DNA of 64,000 bases. Origin: Clostridiales bacterium (GTDB lineage Bacteria > Bacillota > Clostridia > Christensenellales > Pumilibacteraceae). Within the stretch, counting starts at the first letter, position 1; each line of letters starts with the position of its first letter. Where the stretch lies: assembly GCA_022508365.1 (NCBI GenBank), contig JAFLVH010000002.1:1-64000 (forward strand). The letters run 5' to 3'. Shown here piece by piece: positions 17,229-26,748 of the stretch. The notes under the pieces are model-generated. The model was not told the origin of the DNA and searched no databases. It saw only the letters and a program-made list of their open reading frames with translations. Both the position numbers and the translations under genes were made by a program.

Positions 17229-19016
17229 TTATTGAAGCTGTTTACCGCACTTCATGCAGAACCGCGCATCCGCACCGTTTTCCATGCCGCACGCAGGGCA
17301 ATACTTCTTTCCGGAAGTGGCCGCAGGCTGTTCGGGCTGCTCCACGGGTTGTTCGGCAGGCTGTTCAACGGGCTGTTCCATAGGCTGCTCCACGGGTTGA
17401 GCCGCAGGCTGTATTTTGTCCGCAACCTTTACGACGTACTTATGCAGCTTGGGAACAAGCGCAAATACAACGTCCGCAATTGCAAACAGCATTGTGAGTA
17501 TGGAGCCAAACACATATCCGCCGCCCATGCCAAAGCCTTTGGGCTTGCCACCGGCAAACGATATAAGCGCGATTAACGCCAGCACGCCAACAGCCGCAGG
17601 AACGAGGAATTCAAACAACCAGGCTATCTTGCCGGGCAACTTTTTGACCTGCATGACGGTAAGCAGCACAAGCGCCGCAATGCACGCAAGCAGCATTATG
17701 AACGCAAAGCCGCCGCCGACCGAGTGTCCTGCCGCATATGCGCCGTACCAACCCTTGACATTATAAATCGCGTTGGATGTCAACAGGAACGTGCAAAGCA
17801 TTATCATTACAAGGTTCGCGATAGAGAAGAACGGGAACATTCCTCCGCGGTTTTGAAGCAGTATAACAAAAATCGTGTAAGCGAGCAATACGATAGAGAA
17901 TATCAGCGAAAGCGTTTGTCCCCAAGTCGGATTGGCGCCGTAAAGATTGTAGATGCCGAGATAGGCTACAAGGAATGCAAACGTGATTATGGCGTCGAGC
18001 ATATGCACGTTCTTATCCTTTTTGAGTATAAAGAACAACACATTTTTTACAAGCAACGCAAGCGGCACAAGGAACGATAAGAACATGAGTATGCCTATCA
18101 TTACGTAACCGCCGTTTGTCCACTCGCCCGCAGTGCCTACCCAGTACATCTTGATGGTGTCGGCATTGCTCAAATATGTAAAGAGCGTTCCGGTTACAGG
18201 CTTGCCGTTGTTCATATACGGGAACGGATTGGGAATGCTGAACGCACCCAGCATAAGGAATAATGAGCTCAAGAACAACAAGGCATTTGCTACAATAAAC
18301 AACGGGAGCTTGCCCTTGTTGTGTATAAACTCGTGGGACTTGTCTAAAGCCACATTCGCCTTTGCCGCAAAAGCCGCTTTCTTTGATGGCGTGGGGGCGG
18401 GCGCAGGCGCAGGCGTTTCTGCCGATTGTTCGACAGGTTGCTCTGCCACAAGCTCTTCTGCGGGTTGTGCCGCAGGCTCTGCCACAGGTTGCTCTGCCAC
18501 AGGCTCATCCACGGGTTGTGCCGCAGGCTCTTCCGCAGGTTGTTCCGCCACAGGCTCAACGGGTTGTTCGACGGGCTCCTCTGCAGGTTGTTCCGCCACA
18601 GGTTCTTCCACGGGCTGTTCCGCCACGGGCTCTGCCTTTTGTTCCTCGGCGGTGTCTTCCGCTTTGACCGCCTTGGTTGCCGGCTTTTTGGTAGTCGGCT
18701 TTTTAGCGGGCGCTTTGGGCTTGTCTGCCGGCGTCTCTTCGGGCGCCTCGGGTTCTGTCGGTTGCTCGTCCGCAGGCTCTTTTGCTGCCGGCTTCTTTGC
18801 CGCGGGCTTCTTTGCGGTAGACTTAGCGCCTGTCGACTTTGCCCCGGCGGACTTTGTTCCGGTAGACTTAGACTTTGTTCCGGTAGACTTTTTAGCCGCA
18901 GGTTTATCGGACTTCGTGCCCTCGAGAGCCTCGGCCATAAGTCTAAGCGCTTCGGCCATTTCGGCGTTGGTTTTAGGCTTGCCTTTGCCGGTCGAAGACT
19001 TCTTGCTTTCTGCCAT
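17229..19016 (-). CDS. Membrane protein with Lys/Ala/Pro/Glu low-complexity repeats and C-terminal zinc ribbon
   Basis: EQPVEEPVAEQPAEEP repeats, ~6 TM helices, C-terminal YCPACGMENGADARFCMKCGKQL; start at MMAESKK because GGAGG lies just upstream. Confidence 0.8.
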   Translation of the reverse strand: MAESKKSSTGKGKPKTNAEMAEALRLMAEALEGTKSDKPAAKKSTGTKSKSTGTKSAGAKSTGAKSTAKKPAAKKPAAKEPADEQPTEPEAPEETPADKPKAPAKKPTTKKPATKAVKAEDTAEEQKAEPVAEQPVEEPVAEQPAEEPVEQPVEPVAEQPAEEPAAQPVDEPVAEQPVAEPAAQPAEELVAEQPVEQSAETPAPAPAPTPSKKAAFAAKANVALDKSHEFIHNKGKLPLFIVANALLFLSSLFLMLGAFSIPNPFPYMNNGKPVTGTLFTYLSNADTIKMYWVGTAGEWTNGGYVMIGILMFLSFLVPLALLVKNVLFFILKKDKNVHMLDAIITFAFLVAYLGIYNLYGANPTWGQTLSLIFSIVLLAYTIFVILLQNRGGMFPFFSIANLVMIMLCTFLLTSNAIYNVKGWYGAYAAGHSVGGGFAFIMLLACIAALVLLTVMQVKKLPGKIAWLFEFLVPAAVGVLALIALISFAGGKPKGFGMGGGYVFGSILTMLFAIADVVFALVPKLHKYVVKVADKIQPAAQPVEQPMEQPVEQPAEQPVEQPEQPAATSGKKYCPACGMENGADARFCMKCGKQLQ

Positions 19017-19155
19017 CATTTCCTCCATTAAAATTAATTCTTGTGCAATTATAGCATATATTCAACAAACAATCAATATGTTTGAACAAATTTTTTCGGC
19101 GAAATTTTATCGTATGAGCGCGTTTACATATGCGCATATGCGCATCAAGCGGAAA

Positions 19156-19992
19156 CTAAACTTCCAATACCATGCCGTCGTATGCGACTGTAATATTGTA
19201 ATCCTTGGCTATTGCGGATATTCCGTCGTAATCGAGATCTGTATTGTGCGATAAGTGCGTAGCAATGACAAGCGTATCCTCTTGCAGCACGCCCGCTTGC
19301 GCCATAATTGCTTTTTGGTCCACTATGTCATAAAGCCCCATGTGTCTGCCCTTGCCGTGGCGCAAAGCGCCGTACGTGCAGTCAAGCGCCGCCACGCGCA
19401 CGTTTACATTCTTTTTTGCAAGAAAGGAATACACGTCCTTATCCAAAACGCCTGTGTCGTTGAGCAGCAGCGCGCCTATGCCGCCTCGCTCCACATAATA
19501 CACCAGACAATCCTCACCCACGGTGTGCGACGCAGGCAAAGCGATAATTCGCATGTCGCCGGATAAGATTTCGTCATACGGTCTAAGACGCCTTAAAGCT
19601 ATGCCTTCCGCCACCGCCGGACGAATCTCACGCGCGGTGTCGCTTTTGAACATTTCGCAGACCTTGTCGTTGCCCAAAACCTCCACGACGTCCGCCGTCA
19701 TGTTTTTGGCAAACGGACCGCCGCGCATGCAAAACTCCTGCGGATAGCAGTGATCCATGTGGCTGTGCGTAATGAGAACGCGCTTAACCCTAGACAGATC
19801 CAAACCGTAACGCAGCATGTGCATGTATGTGTCCATGGGGAAGTCAAACAGCGTGTCGTCGTCTATAAGAATCTGACTGCGCGTTCTGACGTCCTTGCCG
19901 CCCTTGGCTTTGGCGCGTATACACGTGGGACAATTGCAAAACACCGCGGGAACGCCCTCGGCCGCCGCCGTGCCCAAAAACATTAGTCGCAT
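19156..19992 (-). CDS. MBL-fold metallohydrolase (PhnP-like)
   Basis: MRLMFLGTAAAEGVPAVFCNCPTCIRAKAKGGKDVRTRSQILID...LITHSHMDHCYP. Confidence 0.85.
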   Translation of the reverse strand: MRLMFLGTAAAEGVPAVFCNCPTCIRAKAKGGKDVRTRSQILIDDDTLFDFPMDTYMHMLRYGLDLSRVKRVLITHSHMDHCYPQEFCMRGGPFAKNMTADVVEVLGNDKVCEMFKSDTAREIRPAVAEGIALRRLRPYDEILSGDMRIIALPASHTVGEDCLVYYVERGGIGALLLNDTGVLDKDVYSFLAKKNVNVRVAALDCTYGALRHGKGRHMGLYDIVDQKAIMAQAGVLQEDTLVIATHLSHNTDLDYDGISAIAKDYNITVAYDGMVLEV

Positions 19993-21588
19993 TTAATTTA
20001 CCTCCCCGTTTGCCGTCTTGGTTGCCAGAGCCGATAAAGCTATCGTATCCGCCTTCATCATCGGTGTCAAAGGTATCGCGTCTATAAACTCCACGATTGT
20101 GGGCATCGCGTAGTGCGACAGATCGGACGCTATCTTGTTTTTGACAGTCTGCTCGGGTACGGGCGAGCCCGTAAGATACAGCGCTATCTTTGTCTTGCCG
20201 TGGTCCTTGTATTCCACCGCGCACGCGCCCGTAATTCCGTCCAGCTCCATAACGGAGCTTTCAATATCGCGCGGAAAAACGCTCATGCCTGAAATCTTTA
20301 TTATCCGCTTTAGGCGCTGCACAAAGTACAAAAACCCGTCGTCGTCCATATATCCGTAATCGCCGGTGCGCACATACCTTGTGCCGTCTATCACGGTAAA
20401 CGCCTTAATTGTCTCCTCGGGATTGTTCAAGTACCCGGTCATAAGCGTGTCGCCCGAAATAAGAATTTCGCCTTTTTCGCCGGGCGGTAAAAGCCTGCTT
20501 GTTTCTATCTCCGCTATAGCCGCGGACAGACCTTTAAACGGCTTGCCTAAGCTTCCGCGTCGATTGTACTTGTAATTATTGACAACGCACACGTTGGTAG
20601 TCTCTGTCAGCCCGTAGCCCTCAAACAACCTGCCCGAAGCTCCCGCCTCTTTCATGCGATTGTTAAACTCGTCCAAAAGCATCTGTGGCGCGACGTCTCC
20701 GCCGATATATCCGACATATATATTGCGGAGCCCTTTACCGTTAAAACCTTTCTGCTTAAGCAGCGCCCTATACAGATTGGGCACCCCAACCAAAAAGTGC
20801 ATTTTGTTTTGATTTATCAGCTTGACGGTTAATTTGGCGTCAAACTTGGGCATAAGCACGCTCACGGCGCCGTAAGTAAGCGTTGTGTGCACGCCCATGG
20901 TCAGTCCGTAGCCGTGCGACATCGGCACTACCGCCAGCATGTACATGCCGCGCGCATCGGGTAGATCCAGCGCCTCAAGCCCGCGGTTTCCCAGCGCGTT
21001 TATCGCGTTGTCGGATAGCTCTATTATCTTGGGCTCGCCGCTCGTGCCGCCGCTGTTTAAGTACACGCCGGTGTCGTTTCCGTCGCGCTTGGGCTCTGGC
21101 GGAAACTCGCCTATCGGCACGGCGTCGTAGTCTGTTATGCCGCTCATGTCGCCGCGGTACGGCTTTACCTTAATGTCGAATAATTTGCGCTTTATCCATC
21201 CGAGCGACCGCGCCGGATGCACGGAAATTATAGGATAATCCTTAGCAATGGGCGCGTACTTGTTTAGGTTTATGGAAAGCGTGATAAGAAGCTTGGATTT
21301 TGCCGCCGTCATAAATTTTTTCAGCGCGTTAAGCGGCGCCAAAGGATGCACCATGTGCGCAATCGCGCCTATGCGGTTGATTGCGTAAAAAGCAAAAACG
21401 CACTCGGGCGTATTGGGCATGCACACGGTGACAACGTCCCCTGCTTTTACGCAAGAGGAAAGCTTTTTTGCGGCAGTATCTATCTCCTCGAACAGCTGCG
21501 CGTAGGAGAACGTTTTTCCCATGTACAATAGCGCCGGGCTGTCGGGATCCTTTTTATAATAATTTTTTATGGTGTCGTACATGTACAT
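19993..21588 (-). CDS. Class I adenylate-forming enzyme (acyl-CoA synthetase/AMP-ligase family)
   Basis: YLNSGGTSGEPKIIELS, GYGLTETTNVC, YVRTGDYGYMDDDGFLYFVQRLKRIIKISG motifs. Confidence 0.9.
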   Translation of the reverse strand: MYMYDTIKNYYKKDPDSPALLYMGKTFSYAQLFEEIDTAAKKLSSCVKAGDVVTVCMPNTPECVFAFYAINRIGAIAHMVHPLAPLNALKKFMTAAKSKLLITLSINLNKYAPIAKDYPIISVHPARSLGWIKRKLFDIKVKPYRGDMSGITDYDAVPIGEFPPEPKRDGNDTGVYLNSGGTSGEPKIIELSDNAINALGNRGLEALDLPDARGMYMLAVVPMSHGYGLTMGVHTTLTYGAVSVLMPKFDAKLTVKLINQNKMHFLVGVPNLYRALLKQKGFNGKGLRNIYVGYIGGDVAPQMLLDEFNNRMKEAGASGRLFEGYGLTETTNVCVVNNYKYNRRGSLGKPFKGLSAAIAEIETSRLLPPGEKGEILISGDTLMTGYLNNPEETIKAFTVIDGTRYVRTGDYGYMDDDGFLYFVQRLKRIIKISGMSVFPRDIESSVMELDGITGACAVEYKDHGKTKIALYLTGSPVPEQTVKNKIASDLSHYAMPTIVEFIDAIPLTPMMKADTIALSALATKTANGEVN

Positions 21589-21598
21589 GCGGTCCACC

Positions 21599-22486
21599 TC
21601 ACAGCCTAAACCCGAGGCAAAGCCCGAGTAAAATCACAATGCCGGCTATTATCACCTGATGGACAAAGTATGTGATAAGCGCGTGACGACCTACAAATGC
21701 AAACGGCTTGTTCCACTTGCCGTTAAGCCGAGGAAAAAGGGAGGCTTTGGAAGGATACGCCGCCTTGCCCCAGTATATGCCCAAAAACACAAAGCCTATG
21801 TACGGGAACAGCCCAAACCAGTCGTCCCCAAACGCGTGCGTGCCGAATATGTAGCCCAAAAAATGCTCGTCCACAAACTCGCTTTCAAACAGTCTGTTTC
21901 CGCTGCCGTCGTACGTAAGTTTGTTCCAGGCGCCCAAATAAATGGCGACAATCAAAATTATTGTGCCTATTACGAGCGGCGCGTAAAGATTTACATATTT
22001 ATTGAACTTGGTCAGGTTGTCCACCGCCGCGCAAATCAGCACGGAAAGCGCAATACAGTGCAAAATTCCGAATATGACGCCATCGTCCATTATGCCCATT
22101 TGTTTGAGCACAAACGAAATTCCCGTGAACAAAAACGCCGCTACGCCTATCTCGGCGCCGCGCCTGCCGTTGTCGCGCGAAAACGCACAGCTTGTCCCCA
22201 CCAAAAACAAAAACAAAAATATAAATACCGCGTGACCCCAAAACCTAAATCCGCTTAAGTGATTGCTTGTGGAACGCCAGTAATCGCGCGCTAAAGCGGA
22301 CAGCTTGTCCAAAAAGTTTTCGCCCATGCCGTACCCGTTGCTGAACCAACCGCGGTAATACGCAAAGTCGAACATAGCGTGATCGAAGCACATTGCAAGC
22401 ACGGCAATACCGCGCAGGACGTCCACTTCCCACACGCGGCGTTTTTTATCCCTAAATAACGGCTTTGCGCTTGCAATTTTTTCCAT
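21599..22486 (-). CDS. DUF1624/heparan-alpha-glucosaminide N-acetyltransferase-like membrane protein
   Basis: RRVWEVDVLRGIAVLAMCFDHAMFDFAYY... multi-TM. Confidence 0.75.
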   Translation of the reverse strand: MEKIASAKPLFRDKKRRVWEVDVLRGIAVLAMCFDHAMFDFAYYRGWFSNGYGMGENFLDKLSALARDYWRSTSNHLSGFRFWGHAVFIFLFLFLVGTSCAFSRDNGRRGAEIGVAAFLFTGISFVLKQMGIMDDGVIFGILHCIALSVLICAAVDNLTKFNKYVNLYAPLVIGTIILIVAIYLGAWNKLTYDGSGNRLFESEFVDEHFLGYIFGTHAFGDDWFGLFPYIGFVFLGIYWGKAAYPSKASLFPRLNGKWNKPFAFVGRHALITYFVHQVIIAGIVILLGLCLGFRL

Positions 22487-22493
22487 AACACAT

Positions 22494-22499
22494 ATTATA
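22494..22499 (-). promoter_or_regulatory. -10 TATAAT 7 nt from ATG of the DUF1624-like gene (weak -35)
   Basis: Minus strand ...ACTGTATAATATGTGTTATG. Confidence 0.5.
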
Positions 22500-22531
22500 C
22501 AGTATTACGGAAAAAAAGTAAAGTTATTTAG

Positions 22532-22566
22532 ATAAGAGATAATATATAAGAAATAAGAGATAAGAA
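22532..22566. repeat. Heptamer tandem repeat (ataagag ataatat ataagaa ataagag ataagaa)
   Basis: Five period-7 units read directly. Confidence 0.75.
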
Positions 22567-22573
22567 AAAACTA

Positions 22574-22595
22574 AGGCGGTTCAGCCGAACCGCCT
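22574..22595 (-). terminator. Terminator of mnmG
   Basis: AGGCGGTTC-ggct-GAACCGCCT then TTAGTTTTTTC on minus. Confidence 0.8.
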
Positions 22596-22598
22596 ATC

Positions 22599-22679
22599 AT
22601 TCTGAATTCTGCATTCTTAATTCTGCATTCGCGTAGCCGCCCATAACTCTTAACTCTTAACTCTGAACTCTGAACTTGA
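22599..22679. repeat. Heptamer tandem repeats (22599-22626; 22645-22679) running into the mnmG 3' end
   Basis: attctga attctgc attctta attctgc ; aactctt aactctt aactctg aactctg aacttga. Confidence 0.8.
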
Positions 22680-24504
22680 CAATAAGCACCCACACGTCCG
22701 CCGGAGTGACGCCGGGAATGCGCGACGCCTGGCCTATCGACAACGGCTTTATTTGATTTAGCTTTTCCCGCGCCTCAAGCCTTAAGCCGTCCACCATGCT
22801 GTAGTCCATATCCGCAGGCAGGCGCATGTTTTCAAGCCGAGATTTTTCGGCAAGCTCGGACTGCTGCCGCCTTAGATAGCTGTCGTAACGAATGCGCGCA
22901 TACACCTCTAACTTAGCCGCCGGCATTATATCCTTTAATACGTCAAAATGTTGTTCAAACAAATCAAGCGTAACAGTAGGTCGCTTAAGTACGTCCTCCA
23001 CCGTCATGGCGCGTGTGGGATTCTCCTCCCCTGCGCATTCAAACAGCCGCACCACCGTGTCGTCGTCCAGCCGAGTGTTAATCAAGCTTTCGCACTTTTC
23101 TATCTGCTTTAGCTTGCGGTCCAAAAGGCGCTTTCTATCGGGCGAAATCGTGCCGTACTTCTCAGCAAGCGCGGTAAGCCTAAGATCTGCGTTGTCCTGT
23201 CTTAGGCTGAGCCTGCACTCCGCCCTGCCCGTAAGCATACGGTACGGCTCGTCACTGCCCACCGTCACCAAGTCGTCCGTCATTACGCCGATATAACTGT
23301 TGGTCCTATCTAGCACAAGCGGCTCCATGCCTCTTAGATATGCCGAGGCGTTGATGCCTACCAATAGTCCTTGCGCCGCCGCCTCCTCGTAGCCGCTGGT
23401 GCCGTTGACCTGCCCCGCAAAAAATAAGCCGTCAATTCGCTTTGACATAAGCGAGGGATACAGCTCGCGCGCGTCTATGCACTCGTATTCTATTGCGTAT
23501 GCGTCGCGCACGATATGCACGTTTTCCAGCCCCGCGATAGACCTATACATGTCGCGTTGAACAGATGGCGGAAGCGAAGTGGAAATACCCTGAATGTACC
23601 ATTCGTCGGTGCCGGCGCCCTCCGGTTCAAGGAAGAACGCATGCCGAGATTTGTCCGCAAACCGCACAATCTTATCCTCTATGGACGGACAGTATCTTGC
23701 GCCAGTGCCTGTAATAAGTCCCATTTTGCGCGGCGAAAATTCAAGCGCGGCGCGGATAATATCGTGCGTAGTTTCGTTGGTATAGCCGAGGTAGCACACA
23801 GTCGTGTTTTTAGGCTGCTTTTTTGTAAGCGCGGAAAAGGTGTAAGGGACAATATCGCCCTCCTGCACTTCCAGTCGCGAAAAGTCAATGGATTTGCCGA
23901 GCAGCCTTGCAGGCGTACCGGTCTTAAACCGCCTAAGCTTAAAGCCGAGCGAAACAAGAGATTGCGCCAAGTAATCGCTTCTCGGAAAGCACACCGGACC
24001 GCGCTGTTGCACAGCGCTTCCGGTAATGATTGTGCTGTCCATGTACACGCCTGTGGCCACTACCACCGCGCGGCAGGAGTAAACGCTGCCTGTGACGCAC
24101 TCCACCGTAAAATCCTTGCCGTCACGCGTAATGCTTTTAACTTCGTCCTGACGGAGCGAAAGATTGTCCGAGGTTTCCAGTGCGCGCTTTACGAACGCGT
24201 GATATTTATACTTATCCTCTTGAGCTCTAAGCGAGCGCACGGCAAGCCCTTTTGACGCGTTGAGCATGCGGATTTGCGTGGCGCAATTGTCTGCCGCTAA
24301 TCCCATAAAACCGCCGAGCGCGTCAAGCTCGCGCACCAAGTGTCCCTTGCCGGTTCCGCCTATGGACGGATTGCACGCCATATAACCGACGTTGTCGGGC
24401 GTGATGGAAAGGACGAGAGTTTTTGCTCCCGTCTTAGCTAAAGCGAGCGCCGCTTCCACCCCGGCATGACCCGCGCCTATTACAATCGCGTCGTAAAAAA
24501 TCAT
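22657..24504 (-). CDS. mnmG: tRNA uridine-5-carboxymethylaminomethyl modification enzyme MnmG/GidA
   Basis: DAIVIGAGHAGVEAALALAKTGAKTLVLSITPDNVGYMACNPSIGGTGKGHLVRELDALGG... Confidence 0.97.
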   Translation of the reverse strand: MIFYDAIVIGAGHAGVEAALALAKTGAKTLVLSITPDNVGYMACNPSIGGTGKGHLVRELDALGGFMGLAADNCATQIRMLNASKGLAVRSLRAQEDKYKYHAFVKRALETSDNLSLRQDEVKSITRDGKDFTVECVTGSVYSCRAVVVATGVYMDSTIITGSAVQQRGPVCFPRSDYLAQSLVSLGFKLRRFKTGTPARLLGKSIDFSRLEVQEGDIVPYTFSALTKKQPKNTTVCYLGYTNETTHDIIRAALEFSPRKMGLITGTGARYCPSIEDKIVRFADKSRHAFFLEPEGAGTDEWYIQGISTSLPPSVQRDMYRSIAGLENVHIVRDAYAIEYECIDARELYPSLMSKRIDGLFFAGQVNGTSGYEEAAAQGLLVGINASAYLRGMEPLVLDRTNSYIGVMTDDLVTVGSDEPYRMLTGRAECRLSLRQDNADLRLTALAEKYGTISPDRKRLLDRKLKQIEKCESLINTRLDDDTVVRLFECAGEENPTRAMTVEDVLKRPTVTLDLFEQHFDVLKDIMPAAKLEVYARIRYDSYLRRQQSELAEKSRLENMRLPADMDYSMVDGLRLEAREKLNQIKPLSIGQASRIPGVTPADVWVLIVKFRVQS

Positions 24505-24517
24505 AATGAATTAAAAG

Positions 24518-24556
24518 GTTGAGATTCTTCGGCGGGCAAAAAACGTTCAGAATTAC
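24518..24556. repeat. GAGATTCTTC...TTCAGAATTAC dispersed-repeat-like element
   Basis: GTTGAGATTCTTCGGCGGGCAAAAAACGTTCAGAATTAC; related copy at 35533. Confidence 0.4.
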
Positions 24557-24591
24557 AAAAAATTAAATACTTCAGCCCACACAGAACGTAT

Positions 24592-24719
24592 CTTTGAGTG
24601 CGTAGGCGCGCGTCAGACGGGCAACAGGCGATGAGCCGCGACGGGAGTGTAGATAGACCTACATGACCTAGCGGCGAATTGCACGTAGCCCGTATCACGC
24701 GATGTATACGCGCTCAAAG
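24592..24719. repeat. 128-bp nested imperfect hairpin element (E2)
   Basis: CTTTGAGTGCGTA/TACGCGCTCAAAG outer stem; inner ACGGGC/GCCCGT, GCCGC/GCGGC, TGTAG/CTACA; shares GCACGTAG with element at 16934-17083. Confidence 0.6.
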
Positions 24720-25946
24720 GGTTTTAACATCAATCCACATGCTGTCCAGCTCCGTACTCCACTTTTTGCCGAAGTCGCGCATGACGCCGCAGCGCGCGAG
24801 CACATCCTCGGATGGGAACATCATGTCAAGATACATGTCCTTAAACCAGTCTTCCTTGTCCTCGAAAAAGCCGTCCTCGTCCTCGGTAAGAGCGATTTTC
24901 GCGTCGTCCATAACCGCCTTGTTTGCCATTGACGTGCCCATGTAATCAAAGTTGGTCATAGCAAAGTCATAATCGTCGTCGTACAGATTGATAAACTTAA
25001 GAAAGTAGTTTGCGGCAGTCTTGTTGCCGGCGTACTTAGGGATTATCCAGCCGTCCAACCAAACGTTGCTGCCCTCTTTAGGCACCTCGTAGTAGAAGTG
25101 TTCTCCGCCGTCCTCCTGCATGATAAGCCCGACGTCGCACGACCAAAACGTGCCTAAGTATGCCTGCGTTGTGCCGGCGAGCATGTCGTTCTTTCCGTCG
25201 TCCACCTCGTACTTATACAGCATGCGTTTTTGCTTGACAAGCGAGTCGCGCGCCGCCCGAATAAGCTTGTCATTCGTTGCGGTAAAGTAAGACACAAGCT
25301 CCGCCCTATACGCCTCGTTGTAGTCGGTAAAGCCGTTGGACAAGCCCGAAAGCTTGTCGGTGTTTATATAAATCTGCGCAATGGAATATGCGTCGCGCAC
25401 GCTGTCCTTCATAAGAATGTGCTTTTTGTAATCGTTTGACCACGCCGCCGCCCAGGACTTCATCGCTTCCGATCCCGGCTCTATTTTGTCGGTGTCGTAC
25501 ATAATGCCGAGCGTGCCCCAGCAGTACGGCACAAAGTATTCGTTGTTAGGGTCGAAAGGTTGAACCATTTCCGCAAGCCCGTCCACCAAAAATCCGTCCT
25601 CGGTTATGTCTATTATGTCGCGGTTAACCTTTTGCGCGAGTCCGCTGTTTATCATGCGCTCCGCCATGTAGTCCGACGGACAGACAAGGTCGTAATCGGA
25701 CTTTAACACCTCTATGCGCATCAGCATGTCCTCGTTGGTGTCAAAGGTGTCGTACTGAACGGTGATGCGCTTGCCTGTTTCTTTTCGGTACCAGTCCTCA
25801 AACTCGCCTATAAGGCTTTCGTCAATGTAATCTCCCCAGTTGTATATCTTGAGTACTTCGTTTCTTGGAGTGCACGCCATCAGCGCCGCCGCGCTTGACG
25901 TTGCCATTACCGCCGACAATATTAAACCTATGATTTTCTTTTTCAT
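24714..25946 (-). CDS. potD: Spermidine/putrescine ABC transporter substrate-binding protein
   Basis: Lipobox LMACTP; EVLKIYNWGDYIDESLIGEFEDWYRKETGKRITVQYDTFDTNEDMLMRIE. Confidence 0.93.
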   Translation of the reverse strand: MKKKIIGLILSAVMATSSAAALMACTPRNEVLKIYNWGDYIDESLIGEFEDWYRKETGKRITVQYDTFDTNEDMLMRIEVLKSDYDLVCPSDYMAERMINSGLAQKVNRDIIDITEDGFLVDGLAEMVQPFDPNNEYFVPYCWGTLGIMYDTDKIEPGSEAMKSWAAAWSNDYKKHILMKDSVRDAYSIAQIYINTDKLSGLSNGFTDYNEAYRAELVSYFTATNDKLIRAARDSLVKQKRMLYKYEVDDGKNDMLAGTTQAYLGTFWSCDVGLIMQEDGGEHFYYEVPKEGSNVWLDGWIIPKYAGNKTAANYFLKFINLYDDDYDFAMTNFDYMGTSMANKAVMDDAKIALTEDEDGFFEDKEDWFKDMYLDMMFPSEDVLARCGVMRDFGKKWSTELDSMWIDVKTL

Positions 25947-25953
25947 ATTGCAC

Positions 25954-26748
25954 CTACTTAACTACGGTTTTGCGCCGTTTTGCGGACACAACGTTTAGCG
26001 CGATAAGCACTGCCAAGACAGCCACAAACAACATTGACGACAGCGCGCGCAGCGTGGGATCGGCGCCGCGCTTGGCGAGCGCGTTGTACAAATATACCGG
26101 AATTGTTTCCACACTGCCGTTGACAAACTTACTTACGATAAAGTCGTCCAGCGACAGCGCAAACGCCATAACAAATCCGCTCAACATTCCGGGGATAAGC
26201 TGCGGCACGATTACGGTGAACATGGACTTTATAGGCGACGCGCCGAGATCCAGCCCCGCCTCGTACAGATTGGGATTGAGCTGAGACAGCTTGGGCGTGA
26301 CCGAAAGTATCACGTACGGCGTTGTTATCATAGTATGCGCAATGATAAGCGTCACCCAGCCGTACTGCAGATGCAGCGCCAGAAAGAACATCATAAAGGT
26401 AACGCCGGTGACGATTTCCGCGTTTTCCATTGTTATGTTTGCGATAAAGTTGGCAGTGGTCTTTTTCCACTTGCGCATGTAGAATATGCCGACCGCGGCG
26501 GTGGTGCCGAACACGGTAGCAAGCAGCGAGGATACAAGCGCAAGAACAAGCGAGTTTTTAAACGCGCCCATTATGCTCTCGTTGGTAAAAAGATCTGCGT
26601 ACAGCTCGAATGAAAATCCGCTCCACACGCCCATAGCCTTTGCGCCTGTAAACGAATAGATGATAAGTATTAGTATGGGAATATACATGACGGCGAGCAT
26701 AATGCCGACAAACGCCCAAATAAGCCCTGTCTTAACGTTTTTACTCAC
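25954..26748 (-). CDS. potC: Spermidine/putrescine ABC transporter permease PotC
   Basis: GTG start at 26748 with SD AGGAGGTG: MSKNVKTGLIWAFVGIMLAVMYIPILILIIYSF. Confidence 0.9.
   Translation of the reverse strand: MSKNVKTGLIWAFVGIMLAVMYIPILILIIYSFTGAKAMGVWSGFSFELYADLFTNESIMGAFKNSLVLALVSSLLATVFGTTAAVGIFYMRKWKKTTANFIANITMENAEIVTGVTFMMFFLALHLQYGWVTLIIAHTMITTPYVILSVTPKLSQLNPNLYEAGLDLGASPIKSMFTVIVPQLIPGMLSGFVMAFALSLDDFIVSKFVNGSVETIPVYLYNALAKRGADPTLRALSSMLFVAVLAVLIALNVVSAKRRKTVVK

Noticed and set aside
18400-18660. Regular short repeats suggesting a CRISPR array
   Set aside because: Coding repeats (EQPVEEP) in frame, no unique spacers
18133-19254. Cys/Ser/Gly-rich plus-strand ORFs (e.g. 373 aa, 201 aa)
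   Set aside because: Complement of EQP/KPA low-complexity codons of the zinc-ribbon protein
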